Positions 47,589 through 59,764 of a stretch of DNA of 64,000 nt are shown one piece after another. Below the pieces are notes generated by a model. That model was not told the DNA's origin and did not search any database. It saw only the letters and a program-made list of their open reading frames with translations. The stretch comes from Cocos nucifera. Lineage: Eukaryota; Streptophyta; Magnoliopsida; Arecales; Arecaceae. How positions within the stretch are numbered: position 1 is the first letter of the stretch; every line of letters starts with the position of its first letter. The stretch lies in NCBI GenBank assembly GCA_006176705.1, contig QRFJ01000495.1:496001-560000 (forward strand), read 5' to 3'. A program made the translations under genes and the position numbers.

Positions 47589-48489
47589 TAGTATGACCAT
47601 GGCGACAGATTGGTTCAAGTTTCGAACCTTCAGGGTAGCGGCATTGAAGCGATTGACATAAGCCTAGATGGACTTCCCTTCCTGCTGCTTGATGTTGATG
47701 AGGGAGTTCGAGTCTCGCTTGGAACATCGACTACTAACAAAATGAGCCATAAACTAATGACTCATTTGGTCGAAGGAGAATATTGTACATGGCTTCAATG
47801 TCGAGTACTAGTTTTTCGCTGATCTCTTTAGAGTAGATGAAAAAGCTTAGCATAAGATGGCGTTTGGTGCGCCATTGAGCAATATCATAGTCCGAAAGGC
47901 CTTCTGGTAATCAATCAGATCAGTGTTCCCATCGTAGCTCTCGAATTGGGGGAGCTTGAAGTTCGACGGGATCGACTCCTATATGATTCTCTGGGAGAAA
48001 AGAGGGTCAGTGTAGATGTAGTCGTGGTTAGCTAGGACAGCATGGCAAAGCTTCTTAATCCATCGATCCATTTCCTAGAGTTTTCGATCGAGAGCCTCAT
48101 CTCGATCATGGATCTCAGAGGATTTTCGACTGTAGATAGGGAATGTTTCCTCTAGAGAAGAATCATGGTCTGAGCAAGGATCTTCTACTTTTCATTTTTT
48201 CTTCCCAGGAGTATTAGGTCTACTAACCCAAGTGTGCTTCCTTGGAACTGGTTCTTGACATCCTGACGGGGATTTTCTGATTGGACTATTATCGAAGGTT
48301 GCTGCATGGCCTACCCATTTCGGTGAGGCTCCAAACCTACTATACCAATAGGTTGAATTGCTCTAGATCAACCATAGCTTCTAGTGGAGAGGGTTGTGGT
48401 GCCGGTGATGGTATTGAGGTAGGAGGATTTGGCTCAGATCTAGTGGCAGAGGTGGTGGATCTTCGAGTGGTTATTTTCTTTGGGGGCAT
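47589..48489 (-). pseudogene. G2 gag, N-terminal half (copy II)
   Basis: Minus strand, start MPPKKITTRR at 48489. It aligns with 27679-28581 throughout at roughly 85-90% identity by eye, for example ACCATGGCGAC against ACCATGGCGAT. It is cut at 47589 by the duplication junction and carries stops. Confidence 0.8.
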
Positions 48490-48605
48490 TCTGGAGACTA
48501 AGAAGGATTAGATGGAGATGAATCTTGAAAAAGAGAACAATCAAAATTGACTGAGCACTCTTTTTAAAATAAGGGCTCAGCAAGCCCTTCCTCTAGCATC
48601 AATTC

Positions 48606-49735
48606 TGTTAGTACAGAATATGATTGATGCCAGATAGAGCTAGAGTTGAGGGAGAAGAGGCCACCATCGATAATTTACAAAATAAAGTCCTATTCGGAGT
48701 CAGGGGTGGTGGCTCTGGTAAGACTCTCCTACGATCAAGTCAGCTCTTCTGATCAATAAAAAAGGAGTGCTCAAAGTAACGAGAAAGGGAGTGAGAGTTT
48801 GAAGAAAATGTATTCGAAGGATCCCTTTTATAGATAGAGCCTATAACAAACTGATGGCGACAACTGTAACTGCCTGGTAGTAGATTGTTCAGGATCACGT
48901 AAAGTTTGTTATGGAGGATGAGTGGTCGTTTGTCGTGGCATGTCAGTTTGTTAAGATTTAATAGTTGAATCTTGGATGAACCATGCCTCAGTGAATCGAG
49001 GGAGGTTTGGGATGTCCTCAAGATCAATCATGCATTGTCTGATATTTATTTTATCTAGGATGGATGCCGAGGTCCTTCCAGTGATGGGAAGAAGTTCTTC
49101 CGGAATGAGTCCTTTTGGGCAACTGAAAGGAGTCCGGAAGGAATCCTACTGAAGGAGTCCAGGATGAGTTCGACTTGAAAGAGAAACCCATTTGAGGGAG
49201 GGGTTTGGAGTCTGACTGACGAAAAAGTCTAGAAGGAGTTTGACTGATGGAGAAGCCCGAAAGGAGTTTGATTGATGGAGAAACCCGAAAGAAGTCCTGC
49301 TAAAAGAGAAGCCTAGTGGGAGTCTGACCGATGGAGAAGCTTGAAAGAAGTTTGACTGATGGAGAAGTTCGAAAGGAGTCCGACTGATAGAGAAGCCCAG
49401 AAGGAGTCCGACTGATGGAGAAGTCTGAAAGAAGTTCGACTAAAGGAGAAGCCCAGAAGGAGTTTGACTGATGGAGAAGCCTGGATGGAGTGCTGCTGAA
49501 AGAGAAGTCCGAAAGAAGTCCGACTGATAGAGAAACCCAGTGGGAGTTTGACTAAAGAAGAAGCTCGAAAGGAATTCGATTGATGGAGAAGCCTGCATGG
49601 AGTCCTATTGAAGGAGAAGCCCGATGGGAGTCCGACTGAAGAAGAAGCCTAGAAGGAGTCCAACTGATGGAGAAGCCTGAAAGGAGTTCGATTAAAGAAA
49701 AATCTTAGAAGGAGTTTGACTAATGGAGAAGACAA
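48606..49735 (-). repeat. G2 5' LTR part (inverted, copy II)
   Basis: On the minus strand it ends TTCTGTACTAACA at 48606, followed by GAATTGATGCTAGAGG. The about 29-bp repeats fill 49210-49735. The break into RNase H is at the same base context as in copy I. Confidence 0.82.
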
Positions 49736-51338
49736 AGAATATGAACAAACAACGGGATCAAATATGAAGCTCTGATAGCAAGATTAAGGATAGCCAAAGA
49801 ATTAGAAGCAGATCAGCTCCAAGCTTACAGTGATTCTCAACTAGTAGTCAGATAAGTTAGTGGTAATTATGAAGCTCAGAAGGAAAGCATGATAAAATAT
49901 CTTGAAAATATGAAGAACTTGACTCCGACCTTCAGCAGTTTTAGCATTCGATAGATTTCAAGAGCAGAAAATACTAAGACAGACCTTCTCTCTAAATTGG
50001 CCACACTAGCTCCAGTCGAACTGCCTAAGAAAGTCTTCTTCAATGTTCTGAAATGCCTAAGTTCGGAAGAATTGCAATCTATGCTGCAAGTTGAGCATGA
50101 GCCGAGCTAGATTGACCCATTACTCACTTACCTTAAAGATGGAGTTCTACCTTATGATGCAAAGGAAGCTCAAAAATTAAAGAATCAGGCCTTTCGGTAT
50201 GTCCTCTATGAAGGCAAGTTATACGAAAGATCGTATTCTTTGTTACTCTTAAAATATCTCCGATCCTTCGAAGCTGACTTTGCATTATGGGAAGTGCATG
50301 AAGGAATTTGCAAAAGTCATTTGGGAGCTCGATCCTTATCTCATAAACTACTTCGGTAGGACTACTATTAACCGATAATGTACCATGATTCTATAGAATA
50401 GTCAGAAAGTGTGATCGGTGTCAGTGAAATGTGAACATTCAAAGATAGCCGATCTTTGAGCTTACCCTCCTGAGTGCCCCATGGCCATTTGCACAATGAA
50501 GAATGGACATACTTAGACCCTTTCCCATGGCGTTCGGACAGTGGAAGTACCTCCTGGTGGCAATCAATTACTTCACAAAGTGGATTGAAGCCGAACCTCT
50601 AACCAAAATCACTGAGGCAAAAGTATAGGACTTCATCTGAAAGTCCATTATTTGCAGATTCAGCTTACCTCAAACTTTCATAATAGATAATGGACGATAG
50701 TTTGCCAAAGCACAATTCATCGAGTTCTGTGAAGACTTGAACATATCTCATAATTTTACATTAGTAGCTCATCCATAGGCAAACGACGAGGTTGAGATTA
50801 CTAATAGAATCCTGCTGCAAGAAATCAAAGTAAGACTTGAGAGGGCAAAAGGGACTTGGATAGATGAACTTTATCATGTACTCTAGGCATACCGGACTAT
50901 CCAAAGATTGCCAATTGAGAAGACTCCATTCGTCTTGGCCTTTGGAATAGAAGCTGTCATTCCAATAGAGCTTAAACTTCCGTCGGCACGAGTTGTGGCA
51001 TTAATGAACAACATAACTCATAGGATCTCAGAGCTAACCTCAACTTGCTGGAAGAAAAATGAAAAGAAGCTCAAGTTCGGATGGTTGCTTATAGACGGAT
51101 GGTAGCCTAATATTACAACTTCAGAGTTAGAGGTAAAGCATTCAGAGTGGGAGACTTGGTGCTTTGATGAGCAGCTGTCTCACAACCTTAGAACTAAGGA
51201 AAGCTTATCCCAAATTAGGAAGGACCTTACAAGGTCAAGGAGGTCGTCCGGCCCGGGACGCATTACTTGAAAGAGCTTGGAGGAGCCGACCTACCCCGAC
51301 CATGGAACTCGAAAAACTTATGGATGTATTATCAATAA
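49736..51338 (+). pseudogene. G2 RNase H C-terminus and integrase (copy II)
   Basis: It parallels 29850-31455. Visible motifs are AYSDSQLVV near 49815, SHLGARSLSHKLL near 50310, a VRTVEVPPGGNQ-like region in a shifted frame, TEAVIPIELKLPS-type sequence (50945-51000), and the end MYYQ-stop at 51336-51338. Its stops differ in part from those of copy I. Confidence 0.85.
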
Positions 51339-51440
51339 ATTCATTACAATAAAATCCCTTTACCCTAGCATCTTAGTCCTTGTTGTAAAATGGTAATGAT
51401 AGAAAATAATCTTCCGAGCTTCGTCGTTGGGCAAAAAAAT

Positions 51441-52150
51441 AGCTATGTTAGGAACAGAAGGAGAACCTCGTCCTAACATGAGCAAGACGAAGACCTCGTT
51501 AATATAAGACGAGGGGAGGGGAGAGGCCTTAGCAGCAGCCCTTACGTGCCCCTACAGCCATGTTAGGAACAGAAGGAGTATCTATGCTAACATGAGCAAG
51601 ATGAAGATCTTGTTAATGTAAGACGAGAGGAGGGGAGATGCTCTAACAGCGGTCCTTACGTGCCCCTACAACCATGTTAAAAATAAGAGAAGAATCTTAT
51701 CCTAACATGAGCAAGACAATGGCCTCATTAATATAAAACGACAGGAGGGGAGAGGCTCTAGTAGCGATCCTTACGTGCCCCTATAGTCATGTTCGGAATA
51801 GGAGGAGAACCTCATCCTAACATGAGTAAGACAAAGGCCTCATTAATAAAAAATGAGAGGAGGGGAGAGGCCTTAGCAGCAGCTCTTACGTGCCCCTATA
51901 GCTATGTTAGAAATAGGAAGAGAATCTCGTCCTAACATGAGCAAGATGAAGGCCTCGTTGATATAAGATGAGAGGAGGGGAGAGGCCATAGCAGTGGCCC
52001 TTACATGCCCCTACAACTATGTTAGGAACAGGAGGAGAAACTCATTCTAACATAAATAAGATGAAGGCCTTGTTAATCTAAGATGAGAGGTGGGGAGAGG
52101 CCCTATCAATGGCCTTGGTATATATCCTCCTATGGCTGTGCCAAGAATGA
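51441..52150. repeat. About 115-bp tandem repeats after integrase, copy II
   Basis: Six units starting near 51444, 51559, 51674, 51788, 51903 and 52018. The first is the best preserved: ATGTTAGGA (51445-51453), a 17-base loop, then TCCTAACAT (51471-51479). Confidence 0.92.
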
Positions 52151-52391
52151 AAAGAGAACCTCATCCTAATTTGGGAGAGGGACTCCAGTTCGATATCTCT
52201 AATGGCCGCATCGATAGAAGATGAAGTAAAGAAAGCGAAGATGTCGACAAGCATTAAATTTGCACAAGATAAAAAAAAATGGAAGAAGGTACCATTTTAT
52301 TAGAAATAAAAGATCATTACAAGGTAAAGATGAGAGTAAAGGTCTACAAGACTGGTTACATAAAAAATAAAGAAGAAAAAAGATCGAAGTC

Positions 52392-53250
52392 CTAAGATGA
52401 ACCAGACTCCTCAAACTTCGGACTGTTGGCCCCAACCATCACCAAAGCCTATTTTAGCCTGAAGATCTCCTCTTCGAGCTCCTTTCTTTTCAGTAGGCCT
52501 TCTGTGAACATCCTGTTAGCTCACCAAAATTTATCTTCAAGCTCTCGTCGTTGCTTCCTCAAGACCTCGGATTCGATCACTACATCCTTGACAGCCCGAT
52601 ACTCGTAGGTCAATTGAACCTTCAATTGCTGAAGCTCGGCCTTCTCCCTCTCATATGACAGGAAAAGATTGCCAAAGGACTTTCGATAGAAAGCGAGCTA
52701 CATTGACTCCCTTGAAGTATTGGACTACTGGCTGTTGGCAAGTAGCTTTTGAAGGCGGGCCACCTCCTCATTAGCTGACTTGAGCTAGCATTCGACTCTA
52801 GTCAACTTTTCTACCCAGCCAATTCTTTGACCATTATGCCGAGCTTCAGCATCTTGGAGTTATTTTTGAAGCTTCGAAAGCTTCTTCGATCAATCCCAGT
52901 CACGCCATGTCTTATCCGAAGACCAGGACGAGCTCCCCTCCAATAATTTGACCTTCTCCTTCTCAGCATTAGGTTCAGCCTCAAGGAAGTTGATCTTCAT
53001 GGCAAGTGTCCAAGACTTATCGCTGGCATCCTTCTTAAACCTCGCAAGCTCCTCCTCGAAGTTTCCTTTCTTAATATTATAGCTAATGGAGTCTTTCATG
53101 TGTAATTTTTGAAGGTGGGTGACCTCAATCGTTGCCTCCAAAGCATTCTTCCTGGATTTTGAAGCTCATCCTCAGTCTTCTTCATCTTTTTTTCAAATGA
53201 TGAGCTTCTTTTTTCGGGTTTCTGATTATTGATTTCAAGGAAACTCCCTA
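52392..53250 (-). pseudogene. G2 aORF-2, antisense coiled-coil reading frame (copy II)
   Basis: Matches copy I from the heptad region (EATIEVTHLQKLHMKDSISY) to the stop at 52392-52394. An EGNFEEELARF stretch is better kept here than in copy I. It has frameshifts at different places from copy I. Confidence 0.58.
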
Positions 53251-53394
53251 TGATAGCAGATTGGTGCCAACAGGGGACCGTGTTCGATGCACAAGAAAAA
53301 CACTTAGAGGTATTAACAAAGAAAAGTATGCTTTCATTTAACCAAAAGTTTCTAAGTACAGGATAAAGTAAAAGAGGAAAAAGATAAAATACAA

Positions 53395-55340
53395 CTACTC
53401 AAGGCTCTCAATCTCCGAAGATATGTAGTAGACGAAGTCAGGACGCTCTTGGTCGCTTTTGATTTTTAGGCAGGCTCGGGCATCTCCATGGCAGATTCGG
53501 GTGGATAGGAGGTAGGCTCGATGGGAGTAGGGTCGGCCGTGGCATCGAATGGCCCTGCTTCTTCATCAGGGTCCTCTTCCAAAAAGTCGAGATCAAGCTC
53601 AAAAATTTTTTGGGCCACTCTACCTTCGCAGAGTTCAAAACCCTTGATGAACGCCTGCTGGCCGAGCACGATGTTCAGATTTCTCATTTTGAAAGAGACC
53701 TTGAACTCTTCCACTGTCCAGGCCATTACCTCCAAGATCAACTTCACCATTTAGGCTTCCAGACCGATGACTTTGATTTCAGCTTCCTTCCTCCTCTCTT
53801 TCTCTAGGGCCAACACAACTTTTAGTTCGGTCGAGATGAACTCTTCCTTCTGGAGTGCATCCTGGAGACTCCTGACTTCTACCATCTTCTCCTACATAGA
53901 GCATTTGGCCTCGACGACCTTCTCTACTTTGAGATGATCGATCTCGGCTTGAAGGCCCTCCTTGGCCTTTAGCACTTCTGCCTCCTAGCGGTGCATCCTT
54001 TTTATGTGGGCAAATATTTGATGACCCGACTGCCACAGACGAGTGATGCTAAGATAGAAGAAAGAAGAGAGAAAATGAAAAAGAAAATATAATAAAGCAG
54101 TCACCTTTAAGAAAGTTTCGAAGGAACTCCAAATGAATTATGTCTGGTCAAGGTCGGCTATGCGGTCCATCACCTCAGGCATGGCAAACTTGTCAGTTAA
54201 GTCCTGGATTATCTTTGAGTTTTTGAAAGGATCTTCTCCCAGGTCATTATCGCCGTTGCTTGGCTCGCTTGGACGAGCCTTGCAGACTATCTTTACAACA
54301 ACCGACTTCTTCTTCTTCTTCTTGTCATCCCCCTTTTCTCTTTCTATGGGGGGCTCCAAAGCTTATCCTCCGGCATGTAGGCTCAAAGATGCAGGAGGTA
54401 AAGAATCCACACTGGCACTGACCTCGACAGTGGGAGGAGCTTCAACATCCAGGGTGACTTCAGTGGAGGTCACAAGGACAACTGGAACCGTGGAGCTCGG
54501 AGCACCAATTTTCACCCTTTTTAAGCTTTCGCATGGGGCCTTCCCTTTCTTCTTCTAGACATAGAGGCCCTTAGTGAGCATCCCTACAGCTTCAATATTC
54601 ATCTCTGCAATAAAGAAAAAGTTACAATCAATAAAAATGCATTTGTGATCTCATAAAAGTTCGAAAAGTAAAAAGTATACTAGCAGGATCAAGAGGGCTC
54701 AAACCTAAGTTGATCAGAGTCTGCTCTTTTAGAAGGTCAGAAAGGAGAGGAGCTCGATATGCCTTGAGCTTATTGAAAGAATCGAGGTCGACTCTATCTA
54801 AACTAGGAGCTCGATGAACCGATTCCCTAAGAAAGCCCCAGAGGGGAGATCCAGCACCAAGGTCGGACAGTGCATGAAGAAGTACTTTTTCTTCCAATTG
54901 TGAATGAAAAGAGCACCTTTCAGAAGTTCCTTCTTGCCAAACTGGGAAGAGAAGTACCTTCAATCCTTCATAAAAAAATGATGTTTGAAGGTATAGAAAT
55001 TTCTAAAGAGGAAGACGGTCGGACGAACTTCAGCCAAATGACAGAGAAAAAAGAATTCAATCACGAACCTAAAGAAGTTTAGTACTACGAAAGCTAGGAA
55101 GATATTTAGAAAGTGAAAGAGGGCAGCTACGAAAGGCAGGAGTGGAAGTCGAAGTTCAGCGCGCAAAATTTCTAGATACAATCAAAATCGATCGGGCAAA
55201 GGGGAACTAGCTCGATCGTTTGATCTAAAAAGTTCAAGATCAAATTCCTGGGAGATCCTGTATTGAATCCTAATGAAGGAGAGGTCATTCAGGGTCATAG
55301 TGTAAGGAATGATATCCCGTACAAAAGGATTATGAGACAT
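53395..55340 (-). pseudogene. G2 aORF-1, spliced antisense gene (copy II)
   Basis: Starts MSHNPFVRDIIPY at 55340. Introns of 76 bp (54680-54605) and 75 bp (54104-54030) sit exactly where copy I has them, with consensus GT and AG ends. A TGA after PLPDRF (about 55182) is a Cys codon in copy I, whereas copy I has its own stop just after. The tail GFELCEGRVAQKIFELDLDF is intact and a one-base loss shifts the last codons. Mutations private to each copy suggest that the gene was intact before the duplication. Confidence 0.72.
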
Positions 55341-55744
55341 ACTCCTAAGTGTGGCCTCGGCTATGGGAGCGGGGTCTAGGAAGGTCAAACCAGATGAACT
55401 CTAAGAACTGACAGATTGGGAGGTTTCGAAGGATATCCGGATCTAACTAAACCAAAGAAAAACCTCTAAAAATTAAGAAAGATAAGATACAGAGATTTCT
55501 TGAAGAAAATCGTGGGAGGAAGGAGCAAGAGAGACAGAAATAATAAAAGAAAGGTTACGAAACTAACCTAAGATGTTGGGGAAGGCAACAAGATGACTGG
55601 TGCGGTGAGGGATGAATGAGAGAATACTTGCCTGCGGGGAGAATGGACGAAGAAATCAAAAGGACTCTCGAGCAGGAGGAAGAAGCCTAAGGAAAGGAGG
55701 AGAACTCGGAGGAAATGAGACCCCCCCTAAGAGAAGGAAGGTAG

Positions 55745-55755
55745 GTTTAAATAGC
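55745..55755 (-). promoter_or_regulatory. Possible aORF-1 TATA box (copy II)
   Basis: GCTATTTAAAC on the minus strand, about 400 bases before the aORF-1 start, matching 46387-46397. Confidence 0.4.
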
Positions 55756-56046
55756 CTATGGAATCCAAGGCAGTTATGATGGCGGATCATTTCCAGCCGA
55801 TCCTTAATTGGCAGGTGTCCCACTAACCTTGGTGGGTGACTGATGGCTGACAAAATTTTAATTGCACCATACTCGGGGTAGCATCCCGATGGGAGTCTCG
55901 AAAAATCATCTTCTCAAATCATTTCATAATTACAGAGGTTTCGACGCAAGCACAAAAATTGCCCCGACTTTTCATCTGATGGGTGCGAAACTCAGAAAAG
56001 AACTTCAACAGTCATCTTTTTACTTCCTTCCTTTGAATATCGAACT

Positions 56047-56064
56047 CAAAAGTAGGAGGACTCA
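56047..56064 (+). promoter_or_regulatory. G2 polypurine tract (copy II)
   Basis: CAAAAGTAGGAGGACTCA immediately before the LTR start. Confidence 0.72.
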
Positions 56065-57694
56065 TATTGGGGATAAACTCTGCTCCAATCGAAGCTCGGT
56101 TTGATGATCCACAGAAAAGTATCTATAATCGCAGAAGAGATCCAACCATGGCTTCAACGATCCCCAAAATGGTCGAACTCCTTTCAGACTTTTTCGTCGA
56201 TCGGACTTCTCCTTCAGCAGGACTCTGTCTGGGCTTCTCCATCAGTCAAACTCCTTCTGGGCTTTTCCATCAGTCGAACTCCTTTCGGACTTCTCTTTTA
56301 GTTGGACTTTCGTCGGGCTTCTCCTTTAGTAGGACTCCATCATGGCTTCTCCATTAGTCGAACTCCTTCCGAGCTTCTCCTTTAGTCGGACTCCCACCTG
56401 GCTTCTCCGTCAGTCGGACTCCTTTTGGGCTTCTCCTTAAGCAGGACTCCATCCGATCTTCTCCGTCAGTCGAACTCCTTTCGAGCTTCTCCTTTAGTCG
56501 AACTCTTTTCGGACTTCTCCGTCAGTCGAACTTCTTTCGGACTTCTTCTTCTATCGAACTTCCGCTGGACTTCTCCTTCAGTCAGACTTCATCCGGGCTT
56601 CTCTTTTAGTCGAACTCCTTCCGGAGTTTTCCATCAGTCGAACTCCTTCTAGGCTTCTCCGTCAGTCGGACTCCAGACCCCTCCCTCAGATGGGCTTCCC
56701 TTCCAAGTCGAGCTCTTCCTGGACTCCTTCAGCAGACTTCTCCTTCAGCAGGACTCCGTCCAGATTTCTCCGTTAGTCGAACTCCTTTTGGACTTCTCCT
56801 TTAGTCGGACTCCATCCAATCTTCTCCATCGGTTGAACTCCTTTCGGGCTTCTCCTTTAGTCGGACTTCCACCTTACTTCTCCTTTAGTCGAACTCCTTC
56901 TGGGCTTCTCCATCAGTCGGACTCCATCCGGGCTTCTCCTTCAGCAGGACTCCATCCAGGCTTCTCCTTGAATTGAACTTCTTTCAGACTTCTTCTTCAG
57001 TCGGACTCCATCCGAACTTCTCCTTCAGTCGGACTCCTTCCGAACTTCTTTGTCAGTCGAACTCCTTCCGGGCTTCTTTGTCAGTCGAACTCCAGACCTC
57101 TCCCTCAGATGGGCTTCCCTTCCAAGTCGAACTCATTCTGGACTCCTTCAGCAGGATTCCTTCCAGACTCATTTCAACTGCCCAAAAAAACTCATTTTGG
57201 AAGAATTTCTTTCCATCACCAGAAGGATCTCGGCATTCATCTTAGATAAAACAAATATCAGACAATGCATGGTTGATCTTGAGGACATCCCAAATCTCCC
57301 TTGATTCGCTAAGGTATGGTTCATCCGAGCTTCAACTATTAAATCCTAACAAACTGGCACGCCACGACAAACGACTACTTGTCCTCCGTAACAAACTTCA
57401 CGTGATCCTGAACGGCCTACTATCAGGTAGTTACGGCTATCGCCATCAATTTGTTATAGGCTCTATCTATAAAAGAGACCCTCTAGATATGTTTTCTCCA
57501 AGCTCTCACTTTCCTTTCTGTTACTCTGAGCACTCCATTTCTATTGGTCAGAAGAGCTGACTTGATTGTCGGAGGATCCTACCGGAGCCACCACCCCCGA
57601 CTTCGAACGGCACTTTATTTTATAGATTATCAGTGGTAGCCTCTTCTTCCTCAACTTTAGTTTGATTCAGCGTCAATCAGATTCTACACCAATA
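56065..57694 (+). repeat. G2 3' LTR, copy II, full length
   Basis: About 1.63 kb from TATTGGGGATAAA to TTCTACACCAATA. From about 56165 to 57110 it consists of some thirty units of about 29 bp (GGCTTCTCCTTTAGTCGGAC). A TATAAAA box is at 57468-57474, followed by a leader. Open reading frames in the repeat are incidental. Confidence 0.85.
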
Positions 57695-57867
57695 ATATAT
57701 ATTATTATAAATAAAAATAATATTAATAAATATATATATAAATTTAACTAAACTCGTAAACTTTCGAGTCAAATATTCTGTTGCTCGAACTCAACTCGAA
57801 AACTATTCAAACTACTCAAACTCGATAAGCTTGAATTCGAATCTAGCTTAACCTATTTATACCCCTA
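57695..57867 (+). mobile_element. Right half of the MITE split by G2
   Basis: It continues the ACTCGA-rich sequence interrupted at 14029 and ends CCTATTTATACCCCTA at 57867, the inverted counterpart of the left end at 13790. Confidence 0.5.
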
Positions 57868-59764
57868 TATGTAGCCTATTTTGCTTAACCCTAACTTTAA
57901 TTTTTTGCTTTTGGCAAAATATATTTTGGAGAACTTGATGACCGGTCCCCATGTGGACCGGAGTATAATAAAAAAAATGGAAGAAACCTTTGTTGATCAA
58001 CTTTTTAACACCGAGTCCGTCAATAACCTTTTTCGTTTTTTAATTCTCGGTCCTCCTAAAAGCACGCACGCCTGGTATGACGATGGATGGGGAAGTATCA
58101 AAAAGTTAAAAAATCGGTCCACAGCCCCTTATCGTTACGCACGGTTCCACATGTTAAACAGGCCTATATTTCTACTTTATAATTAACTCTACGGAGACAC
58201 AAAAAGGGTGCGTATTGACCAACTACCACCTTCTTTTGGATGTTGACTTATTTTGGACACCTAATCTGGCGTTGCAAGCTTCAACTTTAGAGACTTGTCT
58301 ACAATGGTGTCCAGGCGGTCCAGTCAAGGGCTTTGCGTTTCCATGCTGCCAAGCAAAACTGTAGGTTAACCAATCATTAAGGTCTCGTCTCTTCATGCTC
58401 TTTGGTCCAATATAATGTTGATGAGGACTTGCATTTGTTTAATGTTGAGACTATAGTCCTGGGCTTGAAATAATTTTAAACCTTTGAGAATTGGCACTGT
58501 AGCTTGAAACAGATCATACATGCAAGATCATATAAAATAATACCACAATATGTTGCATTCATGGTCACTGAAGGGACACACTCCCTCTCTTGGCTTCAGC
58601 CTGTGCTCCTAAATTAATTACTTGAAGAACAGGTGTCCCATTTAATGTTTGTAGTTAATTTCCACCTTTCCTATCTTGAATATAGAAAGGGAGATATCAT
58701 AGCCATACCAAAGTATTTATAGAGTATGTACAAACTGAAGCAGGAACACAGTAATGCGGGCAACTTAAATGATGTTGCTGGACCAGCGTTTGCAAAAAAC
58801 TTGGTAAGAACTTTGGAAGCTGTGTTCTTTGTCAGCAAGTTCCTGAAACTAGGACCATCTTTTCTCAAAGCCTTCACAACCAATTGTTTTGGTGTTACTT
58901 GCAGAGATGGCATGGGCATACTAGAGAGAGAGAAATTCAAGGATCTTCATTAACAAGTCATCTTCCATTGCTTCCAGTACTTTAGAAGGCCTTTGCTTGT
59001 TTGATGATTGGTCAACTCTTTGCAACCATAAGCTAGTTCTTTCTAAATTTGGAGATATGCAGTCCAAACTCAAAAGTATACAAGGAAGGCTTTTGCAAGA
59101 GATTGAATGATATGAGAATTTTGCTACTTACCTCTTGTGACGCCAAGAATCCAAACCCGGCTTGTGATTACTGGGTCACGATCGACATCACAAGTGAAAA
59201 TCGATCAATTTTCACAACCTAAATCCTTCCTTATATTTAGAGAGTATATGTTAGAGTGAGAAAAGAGTTTCTTTGTTTTTATATAGGAAGTTATTTCTAA
59301 ATAGAAAACCAAACGTGAGATAATTGCCATTTCTACATCTTACTTTCTCTGATAGACCGGGCCATCCATTATGGGCGGATTCGGATCCATAACCCAACAA
59401 ACGAAAACTTCTTTCTCCTATTATTATCCCACTTGACCCAAAGTTTCCATTCAATTTACTTCTACGTAAGGTCTGGTTGATCTCCTTTCTCCATGCAAAG
59501 ATCAATGGTGGATGTTAGATGGTTTCAGAAGCATGAGGCTGCATCCTTTTTTTGCCATTGTGAAGCACCTTGCCTCAACCTCTGAATTTTATCCAGGCTC
59601 TACTCTGTCGATCTCTATACTTTTCCTCTCACTGTAAAAGAAAGTAAAAGAACAGCGCCTCTTTCTTTCTTTTGATTGGTTGAGATCTTTGTACTCTTAG
59701 CTTAAATCAATCAAAGAGGGGTGATTTTTGACCTCCCTTTCAATTAAAAAAAAAAAAAAAAGGT
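57868..59764. other. End of block B (left copy) and unclassified DNA
   Basis: 57868-57907 and 58168-58230 continue block B (TTATAATTAACTCT, then GGTGCG near 58210). About 260 bp between them is absent from the right copy and has no recognised ends. A frame at 58671-58953 is open on both strands, but no family is recognised. The rest shows no gene. Confidence 0.45.

Larger units (their letters stand above)
47589..57600. repeat. Tandem duplication unit, copy II
   Basis: Second copy of the rearranged segment, in the same order as copy I and without copia-2. Because it continues through the LTR point where copy I breaks off and on to a full LTR end, an in-place tandem duplication explains it better than a second insertion. 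A fresh insertion would start with an LTR, not inside gag. Confidence 0.8.
14030..57694 (+). mobile_element. G2: Tat-type Ty3/gypsy element, inverted, duplicated and twice invaded
   Basis: The outer limits are an LTR start (TGTTGGGG) at 14030 and an LTR end (TTCTACACCAATA) at 57694. Inside are an inverted gag-to-RNase H block, RNase H/integrase, about 115-bp repeats, two antisense reading frames and a 3' LTR. The last part of this series occurs twice in tandem. Two copia elements are inserted. The Tat assignment follows from the gag Cys/His motif, the antisense genes placed between integrase and 3' LTR, and the long 3' spacer, all known for RIRE2-, Grande- and Retand-like elements. Confidence 0.8.

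Noticed and set aside
47589..48489. Second gag as a separate gypsy insertion
   Set aside because: It starts inside gag with no LTR or target duplication and shares the inversion breakpoint with copy I, which points to a tandem duplication.
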